From contig WNNJ02000912.1 of the NCBI GenBank assembly GCA_012934845.2, positions 62,001 through 126,000 on the forward strand: a DNA stretch of 64,000 nt. The letters are read 5' to 3'. Made by a program: the position numbers and the translations under genes. A model generated the notes under the pieces. It was not told the origin of the DNA and made no database searches. It was given only the letters and a program-made list of their open reading frames with translations. The first letter of the stretch is position 1; every line of letters begins with the position of its first letter. Below are positions 22,373 to 34,150 of the stretch, one piece after another. The DNA is from Pomphorhynchus laevis (Eukaryota > Acanthocephala > Palaeacanthocephala > Echinorhynchida > Pomphorhynchidae).

Positions 22373-22965
22373 TATCTAGTATCTTATTCTAATACAAAGT
22401 ATATTATTTATTATCCATCCATAAAAATTTGCCACTTAAGAGTTTAAATTTATTCTTTAATATTATTGTGTTGATTTATATATTTTACTATTTTCTGCTT
22501 GATGTTATTTTTATAGTAACCTAGTTTAAAATATGTATCTATTAAATTATTTAAATGATTTTTAAGAAAGCCAATATCATTACATATTGTTGCAATTCTT
22601 AAAATTTCATTATTTAATGTATTATATTTTATATTATATGGTATGCATGAATGCTCATGCAAAAATATGTTTCTTGTAAATTTAAATATGTCATCTTTAC
22701 GATATAAATTAAAGTAGTTTTAAGTGATTTTAATTTAATGCTTGTATCTATATATACCATCAAAATACAATTTTGTTCTATTTTTCTTATCACCATAACT
22801 TGTTGGCGTGCAATTGCATTCTGTTTTTAGAATGTTTTAAATATCGCATTTATATCTGGAATATATTTACTTTAATCTGATCCTATTATTTTTTACGTTT
22901 AACTTTATTTAGTCACATCAATCCACTTCAGATTATACTTTTATACGTGTTCTTGTATATTTCAG

Positions 22966-23334
22966 TTAAACATGTACATTGTATGTGATACAGTATAACA
23001 TTGTACATTTATCATTAATATTGGTTTTGTTAAGAATAAGGCTTTCTGGATAAATGTGCTCACTAATTGAATAAAAATTATTAGAATTAAATACACATAT
23101 ATCATCAATGTATCGAAACATATATTTCATATATTTATATTGTTTAGATTTAGTTTTTACACAGTTATGAACAAATTCATATTCTATAAAGCTTAAAAAC
23201 AAGTCAGCTATAATTGGGCTACTATTACCACCCATTGGAACACCTTTTACTTGTCTAAATATAGATGTCCCTACTTTTAAATAATTTTGATTTATCAAAA
23301 TATTTAAGGATTCTATTAATTCAATTTTATCCAT
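22966..23334 (-). pseudogene. PLE reverse transcriptase palm fragment
   Basis: 122 codons covering the RT palm: TSIFRQVKGVPMGGNSSPII and the catalytic RYIDD. The first 91 residues differ at one position from the fragment at 61719-61994, so these two copies separated recently or were gene-converted. The frame leaves the PLE after about residue 110. Confidence 0.85.
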
Positions 23335-23437
23335 ATATTTATATTTATTTGATGGTTTAATTTTTGTTAGATAGGCGTTATAATTATTATAACATATATA
23401 TGTATATCTTTTTCCGAATATAAGATTAATTAATTTT

Positions 23438-23647
23438 CTAATGCATCTTTAATATTTTAATATCTACTAAATCTGGATTTGTATAAAGCGTACTAAAATC
23501 GTATGTATTTGTATTTTGAAAATTTATTCCTTTTGTCTGTTTTAAAAATTCTTTTGTAGAATTAATACTGAAATAGTGTTTTATACCAGTATTAATTTCG
23601 ATTAATTTGCAATATTTTTTAAAGTATGCTTTAATTTCGATTACCAT
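23438..23647 (-). pseudogene. PLE reverse transcriptase N-terminal fragment
   Basis: 69 codons; TYDFSTLYTNPD matches the first catalytic RT motif of PLEs (FD..SLYTNIP), with the conserved Asp. Continues into the palm fragment in another frame. Confidence 0.75.
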
Positions 23648-23761
23648 AAGTATTTAATTCATTTAATATAAAGTGATTTTAATGTGCATTTAAAAATGAG
23701 CATTTTATAAAATTTTTATATAATTTTGGATTCCAATATTATATAGGTATAGTTTTACTAA

Positions 23762-23763
<2 letters not shown>

Positions 23764-23826
<63 letters not shown>
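23764..23826. repeat. (TA)n microsatellite
   Basis: About 31 uninterrupted TA repeats expanded inside the former PLE coding linker; the run of Tyr-Ile codons in the minus frame is only this repeat. Confidence 0.95.
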
Positions 23827-23829
<3 letters not shown>

Positions 23830-24625
23830 TTAATCTATACCCTTTTGGTGTCATTTTCCTTAATTTACCATTTTCAATTAATTCTAGATTATGGTTCATT
23901 TATTTTATCAAAACTAAGACATTGCAATTGCATTCTATTTCTATAATGTTTCTAATAGAATCGTTACATATTGATTTCAATTCTTTATTATAATTACAAA
24001 CTTTTCGTCCTAATAGCAGTAAAAGTTTACAGCGTATTTTAGGAATATATTTACTTAAATCTGATCCTTTTATTTCTTTACTTTTAGTATTATTTAAAAG
24101 TGCACCTATATTTATATTACCTATACATTTATTAATGAAGTTTATGGTAAGTGTATATTTTGCTTGTTATTATTAACATTTGTTTTTCGATTAAAAAATA
24201 TTTTTTTAAATATATTCTATATATTCTATATTATATTTAATATATTATATTTATATATTATATTATATATTTTTAATATATTATATCTAGATAATAGTTA
24301 CATATATGTTTATTTATTTTATCAAAACTAAGACTTTTACAATTGCATTCTGTTTCCATTATGTTTCTAATATTATCGTTACATATTGATTTTAATTCTT
24401 TATTATAATTAAAAATTTTTCGTCCTAATGGTGGTAGGAGTTTATACCTTATTTTAGGAATATATTTACTTAAATCTGACCCTATTATTTCTTTACTTTT
24501 AGAATTATTTAAAAGTCCGGCTATATTTATGTTATCTATACATTTATTAATGAAGTTTATGGTTAATGTATGTTTTCTATTGTTATTATTTACATTTATT
24601 GTTCGATTATAGTATTTTATAAACT

Positions 24626-24925
24626 CTTTTTTATATTAAAATAACTATCTATTATACAACCCAACCTATCATAATCGTTAATTAATCTTTGATTTATTGA
24701 ACAAATGATATCGTTAGAACAACTTCTTATATTTACACAGAGATCTCTTATAATTGTTTGTTATTTTCATTTTCTTTTTAATTTTGTCTGATATATAAGT
24801 TTTTCAAATCTTTATTTTTGATGTATTTAAGCTTTTACTAGTAATCAGCATACCAAAGTAAGAATTTAAGTCATTACATAACGAATTGTAAATTTTATTT
24901 TTATTCTTATTATTTTATCTAAAAT
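24626..24925. other. AT-rich spacer between PLE and REL-type element
   Basis: May contain remnant PLE 5' sequence (minus) but nothing could be assigned with confidence. Confidence 0.35.
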
Positions 24926-25905
24926 CGTCCTAAGAACATGTCAATTTGATCGTGTCCGTCTAAATCATGTGGAGAATGTAAAAAGGAACACTCTGCTTCC
25001 TAAAATATATGGAATACCACTAATATCGGATTCCCTCATACAGGTTTTTAGTCTTCCAGTAGGAATGGGTGGATTGGGAGTCCGCGATATATCGGTGATG
25101 CACGAATTAGAATACGGTTGGTCTTTATTGATATTTCATACATTGAAATCTGTTGACTCGAGGGAAGAAGCAATGCAAGAGACGATTAGAACGATTGTTC
25201 TTCAGAAGTCAAACTTTTGGGCGGCGATTTACGAAAGCATAAAGGCGTCTGGACCATCCATATTGCTCTACACCATCCCATACGCCAGGGAAAAATGTGC
25301 CTCATTGTGGCTATCTGCAAGGCCAATCGAAAGTGAGGACTGCCGCCTTTCTCCTCATGAATTTCGAGACGCGGTAAATTCAAGATATGGCCTCACGTGT
25401 TCAGACGTCCCGTTATCGTGTATATGTAGACAACCCAACAATGTGGCTCACGCGTTGTCGTGAGCCACATCCCTCTTCGCGCCAAGACTCTGGACTTGAG
25501 AGTCACTCTATCAAAACATGAAATATTAATTTGTTGATATGCATAACAGATTTCGCGGTAGACTTGGAGAGGTTTACGAAGATTGACGAATTTTCTCCAG
25601 TTTAATTATCAATTTTTGTTTGTTATAATAAATTCAATTTATTTAAAAAAATAAAAAAAATATTTTATCTATATATTAATCTATATTTTAATCTATACGC
25701 CATCGTGAAGCAAGGCTGGACATTGCCTGTTATGGACTCATTGGAGAAAGAATGGGGATATCCTTTATGGATGTTTGTATTTTCAACAATCACGCTCCTT
25801 CTTATCTAAATTACGAATCCACATCGTGTTACAAATACAATGAGAACAGAGAAATTGCAAAATACGCAGAGCGTATATCTTATGTAGAACGCGCAGCATT
25901 GTGAT
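24926..25905 (+). mobile_element. REL-type non-LTR retrotransposon fragment, copy alpha
   Basis: Frame 24969-25463 gives the region after the RT (LPVGMGGLGVRDISV, then CRLSPHEFRDAVNSRYG and a CICRQPNNVAHALS zinc-type turn). After an A/T-rich gap, 25691-25902 gives REARLDIACYG...SFMDVCIFN, which resembles the RLD-x12-14-DV core of restriction-like endonucleases of R2-type LINEs, and NENREIAKYAERISYVERAA. The same domain order is seen at 57.8-58.6 kb. The assignment to an R2-like group is an inference from the endonuclease-like motif. Confidence 0.7.
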
Positions 25906-26456
25906 ACATGTTGTGTTTGCTGTAACAGGATGAGAAGGAAATATGGCTTCCAACCTCTTAAAGCTAATTGCAAGGAATTAGCTTTAATTAATTTTTTTAT
26001 TATTAAAAAAAATTAATCGATATTTATACCCTTCTGATAGCATTTTCCTTAATTTACTATTTTCAATTAATAATATTTTCAATTAATAGGAATAATTTGT
26101 TTTGTATTTGTCGATTTGCTACATTTGTTTGATGTAGAGAATCTCAGCGGTTGGAATATTGCACCTTCGACTAAACGAATTCTCTCCTGATATTTTGCCC
26201 GTTCCCTGTTCTCATGGTAACTATGTGCATCATTTTGACGATCAGCAGAATAAGATGAAGCAAAGCAGCTGTAAACACAAATGTCCATAAAGGATCGCTC
26301 TGACGTTTCTCCGTAAAGACCGTTGCATGTGACATCAAGACAAGCACTGTGATCTCGGCTAGTTGTAGCCCATTCAAACCTTATATCTTCTGGAACTGGT
26401 TGCAGTATTGGTTCAATAAATGGTCGGCCTCCAACTTCATCTAATGTTTCCGCTAT

Positions 26457-26765
26457 CTTCTTCTTATTCTTCAGCCTTTGTCCCGCTTTGAGGCAGGGAC
26501 GGCTATGTGAGATTTAGCCCTCCATTTCGCTCTATTTTCGGATTGGTCTGGGTGAAGTCCAGCTGCCTTGAGATCTGTGTGAAGGCCATCTAACCATCGG
26601 TGCTTGGGTCGACCTTTCATGCGTTTGCCTATGATCTCATACTTTAAGGCAGTCTTTGCAAGGGAATAATTTTCACTCCGCAGCACGTGGCCATACAACC
26701 GGAGTCTGGCCCCTTACATTTTATTTACGATAGAAACGACGCCGTATCTTCGGAGGATGTTCCCA
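26457..26765 (-). mobile_element. RTE LINE 3' fragment nested in REL-type element
   Basis: Encodes LYGHVLRSENYSLAKTALKY and GKRMKGRPKHRWLDGLHTDL, the RTE C-terminal signature, and ends on the minus strand with an AAGAATAAGAAGAAG tail. Heavily 5'-truncated. Distinct in sequence from the RTE copy at 10959-12759. Confidence 0.85.
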
Positions 26766-26990
26766 TATAACATCTCTAACTTTATTGTGTCTAACAATTG
26801 GCCATCATCCGGTTTTACAGGAAGGCCCATGGCCAATTGTAAGAGGTGCTGTACATCGACATGTATTAGAAAGTTCAAGAGGATTCCATTTTATATCGGG
26901 TGGGTATCATGTCTTGAAATACTCGTTTTGGAAAGTGGAAATTATGTCGGAAAATTGGCAACATACTCAGCCATGAAGTACGTTGACCCC
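26766..26990 (+). other. unexplained open stretch inside REL copy beta
   Basis: Plus-strand frame 26785-26976 reads EGPWPIVRGAVHRHVLESS and GFHFISGGYHVLKYSFWK after an acceptor-like TTTTACAG. It has no family I recognise and interrupts the minus-strand element. It could be a captured exon or another transposon piece. Confidence 0.25.
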
Positions 26991-27774
26991 CTTTTTATAA
27001 GTAGCCCACCCACTTTTCATAAGTGGGTCATTTATTGATTTTGGGATTTCCCATTTTGCGCTGTTTCGCGTATGTCTTTCCTGCCTGATGTTTGAGGCGA
27101 TGTCGGTATGCTTTGACGCTATTTCAGTAATATTGGTGTGATTGATCAAAGGTGTAGATATCTCAAGCGATCCTTTGTATTCAAACGATGGATCAATAGT
27201 TGTATTTAAGATTCCAAGTCCACCAAGACGTGATAGCAACCGAAATACGTTCTTTAAATCTGAATTAATATCTAGTTTACCAAGGATTTCAGGCAGAAAT
27301 TTATCGAGGAGTGACGCTACGATAGATTCAAACCACTTAGGATCAATTTCACATGTTCGCAATATGTAAGTCCATTGACACTATTGATTTTGTCAATAAC
27401 ACGAAGGCTACGTTTCTATCGCATTTTTCGACCTGTACAAGATTCTGAATTTGAATCTTCCATACAGCTGCTATTTCCTGAATACTTGTAGTCATGAATT
27501 CATTTGCGCCAATATAACTTCCTAGAAGTTTGATGCCGTCATTTCGAATTTCAACTCCAGTATTCGAGAATAACATTTTAACTTTTTATGTTTTTATTGT
27601 GTATTAGGATCTTAAATTTGCTAGGTTTCACATAGAAACCATATTTTGGTCCTATATTGTTTATGATATGCCAAACTCGTAATAAATCTTCATGATTTTC
27701 CACACATGCCGCGTCATCTACATACCATCTGTTTATGATGGTATGTGTTTACAAATATTAAAAAATATTTGTTG

Positions 27775-27850
27775 TTTAATTGTTAAATTTGTTATCGTTA
27801 CATATTGATTTTAATTCTTTAAAATCAATAACAAATTTTTCGTTTTAAAA
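27775..27850 (-). mobile_element. small PLE N-terminal fragment
   Basis: Shares TATCGTTACATATTGATTTT and ACAAATTTTTCGT with the PLE N-terminal region at 24370-24421. Confidence 0.6.
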
Positions 27851-27883
27851 ATATTTGTTTACATCTGTTTACGTAATCTGTTT

Positions 27884-30800
27884 ACAAATATAAAAAATAT
27901 TAAAACAAAATATTAAAAAAGAATATTAAAATAAAATATTAAAACAAAATATTTTAAAAGAATATTAAAGCAAATTATTAAAACAAAATATTAAAATAAG
28001 AATATCAAAAAAGAATATTAAAGCAAAATATTAAAACAAAATATTTAAAAAGAATATTAAAGCAAAATATTAAAACAAAATATTAAAACAAAATATTTAA
28101 AAAATGACAAAACATAATATTAAAATAAAATATTAAAACAGAATATTAAAACAAAATACTAAAAAAGAATATTAAAGCAAAATATTAAAACAAAATATTA
28201 AAAAAGAATATTAAAATAAAATATTAAAACAAAATATTAAAACAAAATATTAAAACAAAATATTAAAACAAAATATTTAAAAAGAATATTAAAGCAAAAT
28301 ATTAAAACAAAATATTAAAACAAAATATTTAAAAAATGACAAAACATAATATTAAAATAAAATATTAAAACAGAATATTAAAACAAAATACTAAAAAAGA
28401 ATATTAAAGCAAAATATTAAAACAAAATATTAAAAAAGAATATTAAAATAAAATATTAAAACAAAATATTAAAACAAAATATTAAAACAAAATATTAAAA
28501 AAATATTAAAACAAAATATTAAAACAAAATATTAAAACAAAATATTAAAACAAAATATTTAAAAAGAATATTAAAGCAAAATATTAAAACAGAATATTAA
28601 AACAAAATATTAAAAAAGAATATTAAAATAAAATATTAAAACAAAATATTGAAACAAAATATTAAACCAAAATATTTAAAAAGAATATTAAAGCAAAATA
28701 TTGAAGCAAAATATTTAAAAAATGCATAACATAATATCAAAATAAAATATTAAAACAGAATATTAAAACAAAATATTGAAAAAGAATATTATAGCAAAAT
28801 ATTAAAACAAAATATTAAAACAAAATATTAAAAAAGAATATTAAAATAAAATATTAAAACAAAATATTAAAACAAAATATTTAAAAAATGACAAAACATA
28901 ATATTAAAAATAGAATATTAAAATAAAATATTAAAACAAAATATTGAAACAAAATATTAAACCAAAATATTTAAAAAGAATATTAAAGCAAAATATTAAA
29001 ACAAAATATTAAAACAAAATATTTAAAAAATGACAAAACATAATATTAAAATAAAATATTAAAACAGAATATTAAAACAAAATATTGAAAAAGAATATTA
29101 AGCAAAATATTAAAACAAAATATTAAAACAAAATATTAAAAAAGAATATTAAAATAAAATATTAAAACAAAATATTAAAACAAAATATTAAAACAAAATA
29201 TTAAAAAACAAAATATTAAAAAAATATTAAAACAAAATATTAAAAAAAATATTAATTAAAAAGAATATTAAAGCAAAATATTGAAGCAAAATATTTAAAA
29301 AATGCATAACATAATATCAAAATAAAATATTAAAACAGAATATTAAAACAAAATATTGAAAAAGAATATTATAGCAAAATATTAAAACAAAATATTAAAA
29401 CAAAATATTAAAAAAGAATATTAAAATAAAATATTAAAACAAAATATTAAAACAAAATATTTAAAAAATGACAAAACAGAATATTAAAAAAAATATTAAA
29501 AGAGAATATTAAAATAAAATATTAAAACAAAATATTAAAACAAAATATTAAAACAAAATATTAAAAAAGAATATTAAAGCAAAATATTAAAACAAAATAT
29601 TAAAAAAGAATATTAAAATAAAATATTAAAACAAAATATTAAAACAAAATATTTAAAAAAGAATATTAAAATAAAATATTAAAACAAAATATTGAAACAA
29701 AATATTAAACCAAAATATTTAAAAAGAATATTAAAGCAAAATATTGAAGCAAAATATTTAAAAAATGCATAACATAATATCAAAATAAAATATTAAAACA
29801 GAATATTAAAACAAAATATTGAAAAAGAATATTAAAGCAAAATATTAAAACAAAATATTAAAACAAAATATTAAAAAAGAATATTAAAATAAAATATTAA
29901 AACAAAATATTAAAACAAAATATTAAAAAAGACAAAATATTAAAATAAAATATTAAAACAAAATATTTAAAAAAAATATTAAAACAAAATATTCAAAAAG
30001 AATATTAAAGCAAAATATTAAAGCAAAATATTAAAACAAAATAAAAAATATAAAATAAAATATTAAAACAAATTAAAACAAAATATTAAAAAGAATATTA
30101 AAGCAAAATATTAAAACAAAATATTAAAACAAAATATTAAAAAAGAATATTAAAATAAAATATTAAAACAAAATATTAAAACAAAATATTTAAAAAATGA
30201 CAAAACAGAATATTAAAAAAAATATTAAAAGAGAATATTAAAATAAAATATTAAAACAAAATATTAAAACAAAATATTAAAACAAAATATTAAAAAAGAA
30301 TATTAAAGCAAAATATTAAAACAAAATATTTAAAAAATGACAAAACATAATATTAAAATAAAATATTAAAACAGAATATTAAAACAAAATACTAAAAAAG
30401 AATATTAAAGCAAAATATTAAAACAAAATATTAAAACAAAATATTAAAAAAGAATATTAAAATAAAATATTAAAACAAAATATTAAAACAAAATATTTAA
30501 AAAATGACAAAACAGAATATTAAAAAAAATATTAAAAGAGAATATTAAAATAAAATATTAAAACAAAATATTAAAACAAAATATTTAAAAAGAATATTAA
30601 AGCAAAATATTAAAGCAAAATATTTAAAAAATGCATAACATAATATCAAAATAAAATATTAAAACAGAATATTAAAACAAAATATTGAAAAAGAATATTA
30701 TAGCAAAATATTAAAACAAAATATTAAAACAAAATATTAAAAAAGAATATTAAAATAAAATATTAAAACAAAATATTAAAACAAAATATTTAAAAAATGA

Positions 30801-31270
30801 CAAAACAGAATATTAAAAAAAATATTAAAAGAGAATATTAAAATAAAATATTAAAACAAAATATTGAAACAAAATATTAAACCAAAATATTTAAAAAGAA
30901 TATTAAAGCAAAATATTGAAGCAAAATATTTAAAAAATGCATAACATAATATCAAAATAAAATATTAAAACAGAATATTAAAACAAAATATTGAAAAAGA
31001 ATATTATAGCAAAATATTAAAACAAAATATTAAAACAAAATATTAAAAAAGAATATTAAAATAAAATATTAAAACAAAATATTAAAACAAAATATTTAAA
31101 AAATGACAAAACAGAATATTAAAAAAAATATTAAAAGAGAATATTAAAATAAAATATTAAAACAAAATATTAAAACAAAATATTTTAAAAGAATATTAAA
31201 ACAAAATATTAAAGCAAAATATTAAAACAAAATATTAAAAAAGAATATTAAAATAAAATATTAAAACAAA
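27884..31270. repeat. AT minisatellite, 12-14 bp AAAATATTAAAAC-type units
   Basis: About 3.4 kb of AATATTAAAACAAAATATT repeats. Variant blocks such as AAAAAATGACAAAACA and AAAAAATGCATAACATAAT recur at roughly 150-600 bp, showing longer duplicated segments within the array. AATATT palindromes occur every 13 bp or so. The array resumes at 31680 behind a foldback element. Confidence 0.95.
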
Positions 31271-31289
31271 ATATTAATTAAAATATTTA

Positions 31290-31647
31290 AATTAATACAA
31301 TTATATGATTTAAATAATATGGTAGTTGCCTATGAAAGGATCTTTAGCCGACTCCATAAGGGATGCCGAATTCCCTCGTTGCAGGCTGCGCTGATTCGTT
31401 GCATGAACAAGCTGAATGCGCGTTTATCACCGGTTGTTCGCCTCAACCTTGAACAAAGCTGCCTCAAAAAAGCAGATGCGCTGGGACCGACCGCGCCAAG
31501 TGTTTCGACGGCTATAGGACGAATCATGCAACGAATCATCTCAGCCGTGCAATGATTGAATGCGTCATCCTTTTTAGAGTCGGCTGGAGATCCCTTTCTA
31601 GGCAACTACTTTATTATTTATTCATATAAATATTAATTGTATTAATT
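31290..31647. mobile_element. GC-rich foldback element inside the AT minisatellite
   Basis: Long inverted repeat: GTAGTTGCCTATGAAAGGAT at 31322 faces its degenerate complement ending GGCAACTAC at 31609. Pairing continues inward past GATTCGTTGCATGA and outward through A/T arms (ATTAATACAA at 31291 and TTGTATTAAT at 31637). The arms agree over about 110 bp on the inner side. The core is near 50% GC against an almost pure A/T background. Both open frames inside (31319-31555 plus, 31330-31605 minus) mirror each other because of the palindrome and have no domain. Likely a MITE or foldback transposon; family unknown. Confidence 0.75.
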
Positions 31648-31679
31648 TATTATATTTGTATAGATTTCAATTATGAAAA

Positions 31680-32020
31680 AATATTTAAACAAAATATTAA
31701 AAATATAAAAACAAAATATAAAAGCAAAATATAAAAACAAAATATAAAAGCAAAATATTAAAACAAAATATGAAAACAAAATATTAAAAAATATTAAAAC
31801 AAAATATAAAAGCAAGATATTAAAACAAAATATGAAAACAAAATATTAAAAAATATTAAAACGAAATATTAAAACAAAATATTAAAGCAAAATATTTAAA
31901 CAAAATATTAAAATAAATTATTAAAGCAAAATATTTAAACAAAATATTAAAATAAATTATTAAAATAAAATATTTAAACAAAATATTTAAGCAAAATATT
32001 ACAAACAAGATATTTACAGT
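31680..32020. repeat. AT minisatellite, continuation
   Basis: Same AAAATATTAAAAC/AAAATATAAAAGC units as 27884-31270, more degenerate. Confidence 0.9.
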
Positions 32021-32335
32021 TAAAATAAATTGCATGAATATTTTAAATAAATATTAGTCGCAATCTCTATATTAAATTCTTAGTATCTCCCCATCAAAAA
32101 AACAAGAGATATCGTTTCTCGAACGTCACTTATCAGTAACATTCAATAAAATTCTGTAATGTTTTTATAAAACCGAGTTGTTTTTGTCTCTGCCTAAAAA
32201 CTCCATTAACATCGTGCTTAACAAATTGTATGATACTTTGCTCCTTACAGTTTATTTTAGTTTCCCCTATACAAAAATGTATATCAATTATAAGAATAAC
32301 GGTTTATTCGTAATTGCCGAATAAAAATATTACGA
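32021..32335. other. upstream region of the ShK-domain gene
   Basis: AT-rich. No promoter element can be assigned with confidence. Confidence 0.4.
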
Positions 32336-32938
32336 ATGAAGATCACTTTTCATCTGAGAGTTACCTCTATTTTATTAATTATTCTATCACTTTGTACCGA
32401 ATGTAGCGTTAATGTGCATAATAAACAACAACACCCTGTGCGTTCATTAGGTAAAGAAAAGGTAAGATATAATAACAATTTGATAAACATTGAGAATCAT
32501 GTCAAAGCATTACTAAATCAAATAAAAATTATTACACCCAAGTCTTTAAACATAATTAAAGATAAATCAGTGACTTGCATTAATGACTGCGCTGAGTCTA
32601 AATCAGTTCGACGCAGCTTGCATCAACTGGACAAAAGCTTGAAGTTAAATAAAGATCGCAGAATCGGTGTTCAAAAAAGATGGAAACGATTATTGCCAGT
32701 GCGAAACAAGAAGGTAGATATTAGAAAAAAGCACGTTTTTGGACGTCTGATGCAGTTAGATCGGGATCTTTTCTCAAAACATTCTAAATGTTCTGACTAT
32801 TATCAAAGTTGCCATTTAATATCAAATCAATGTGACAGAAGATCCATACAATTCATTTGCTCAAAAACATGTAGAAGATGCCGTAATAATCCAACAATAA
32901 GACATAGATTTTTTAAAAAGAAACCTAACTTTATTTAG
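32336..32938 (+). CDS. secreted ShK-domain protein
   Basis: 200 codons, one exon, with stop TAG. Residues 1-24 are a clear signal peptide (hydrophobic VTSILLIILSLCTECS). The middle (25-145) is basic and polar with several Arg/Lys pairs (KKR-type) that could be processing sites; it holds CINDC. The C-terminal domain (about 151-183) has six cysteines, CSDYYQSC then six residues, C, eight residues, C, SKT, C, RR, C, which fits the ShK (SXC) pattern including the Asp two residues after the first Cys. ShK domains are found in secreted enzymes and channel-binding peptides of nematodes and cnidarians. Function here is unknown; expression as a single-exon gene is inferred. Confidence 0.8.
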   Translation: MKITFHLRVTSILLIILSLCTECSVNVHNKQQHPVRSLGKEKVRYNNNLINIENHVKALLNQIKIITPKSLNIIKDKSVTCINDCAESKSVRRSLHQLDKSLKLNKDRRIGVQKRWKRLLPVRNKKVDIRKKHVFGRLMQLDRDLFSKHSKCSDYYQSCHLISNQCDRRSIQFICSKTCRRCRNNPTIRHRFFKKKPNFI

Positions 32939-33174
32939 TAACGTTTATTATATACCCAAATGATACATTGTATTCAATTTTGTTTGTTTTCTACAATTGC
33001 ATTTTATAAATATATTAATAAATTTATAATTTATAAATTTATTAATAAAATAGCAAATTATTTATTACTTATTTTATAAATTTAATCCGGCTAGCGGATC
33101 ACATAAATAATGTACGTTTCTAATAGTTTGTTAGAATACGATCCCCTACCAAAAGTAATATACAGAAATGTATA

Positions 33175-33370
33175 TCTACACCATTAGAGCAGTCAGTCTA
33201 GTGAATGTAACGCTGAATCGCGGAACAGACGTTCTGAGTTCTAGGCCGATCAGCACCAGTGTACGGAGTAAGTGTGTAATAAGAGTCGAAACGTGAAATG
33301 GGTCGGCAGCTGATGAGGCCCATTCAGGCTGATTAGTAGCGTCCTGCTGTATCAAGAATAAAAACAATAC
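33175..33370 (+). repeat. hammerhead-family repeat (family B), copy 1
   Basis: Contains GGCAG-CUGAUGA, a stem II of GGCC/GGCU, GAUU in place of GAAA, and a GUC triplet followed by CUGCU, which pairs with GGCAG. The layout is the same as at 54476-54520 but the GAAA core is lost. Ends in AGAATAAAAACAAT, like other copies. Confidence 0.6.
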
Positions 33371-33379
33371 ATGTGATGA

Positions 33380-34150
33380 TAATGTTGTGCCACCACTAGA
33401 AGAATTTCAGTTCACAGATACAATCAAGTTAAATAAATCTATATATTAAAAGATTTATTGATTATATTTGAAAAATATTTTGATTTTTAAATTAATAAAT
33501 TTTCAACTTAAAATTTATTTAAATTTATATATTGGCAAAATCTAATAATTAAATATACAATATTCCAATTTTTTAATTAGATAAATTTACAATTCACTGT
33601 GTATTTTAATTTATTAATAGAAATTTCATAATTCTATATACATTTGACTTTTAAATTAATTTTCTAATTGTTTACTAAAAATCTCACTTTAATCATATTT
33701 TTTAACTAAATTTTACTCTAATTTTACGAATTAATTTTCTAAGAATTTACTAAGATTGTCGTTGTACGTCTTCAAAATATCAAATTTTAATTTTAAGAAG
33801 CTATCAAAATGGAAAATATATCAGTAAATTAAATAAAAATGAATAATTTCGCGATAAACAGAAAATGTTTTTTACTTTTTAACAAGAAAAACTATTTAAT
33901 AATTTCTACTAATGAATTAAAGATAATTCAATACTACAAATCCTGTTGAATTTAACATAATTTTATCTAGTTACATTGGTCAACTTAGATTTGTAAATAG
34001 TGATCAAAAATTTTTAAATCACATGTAGAAATAGGATTAAAGCAATTCTGCCTAAAGTCACTCAAATACTACATTGAGCCATACACATTTTCGATCAGCC
34101 TATTTTTTCAAAATAGTCATATTGTATTAATTAGCAAAATTGCTATCAAT
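33380..34150. other. AT-rich sequence, nothing recognised
   Basis: No ORF, RNA gene or repeat identified. Confidence 0.45.

Larger units (their letters stand above)
22091..24625 (-). mobile_element. longest Penelope-like element copy, rearranged
   Basis: Read on the minus strand: N-terminal region (24590-24310) repeated at 24170-23893, linker NHNLELIENGKLRKMTPKGY (near 23890-23835), a TA microsatellite, RT start YDFSTLYTNPD (23540-23500), palm [19 protein letters not shown] with RYIDDICVF (23334-22966), a displaced N-terminal fragment (22960-22800), then thumb (22740-22400) ending [12 protein letters not shown] and the structured 3' region (22372-22252). The order matches PLE reverse transcriptases. 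No GIY-YIG domain is seen. The copy is decayed and internally duplicated. Confidence 0.85.
26079..27760 (-). mobile_element. REL-type non-LTR retrotransposon fragment, copy beta
   Basis: Minus strand order: WYVDDAACVENHEDLLRVW and GPKYGFYVKPSKF (RT catalytic YVDD and following motif, 27725-27595); LLGSYIGANEF (27576-27349); LSRLGGLGILNTT (27362-26967); then the C-terminal MDICVYSCFASS..HENRERAKYQERIRLVEGA (26290-26090). An RTE fragment (26457-26765) interrupts it. Broken in several frames. Confidence 0.75.

Noticed and set aside
27884-31270. CRISPR-like regular repeats
   Set aside because: Short A/T units without unique spacers, in eukaryotic DNA.
31319-31605. ORFs in the GC-rich island, possible bacterial contamination or captured gene
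   Set aside because: The island is a long imperfect palindrome with pairing that continues into the A/T flanks, so it is a foldback element rather than a foreign gene.
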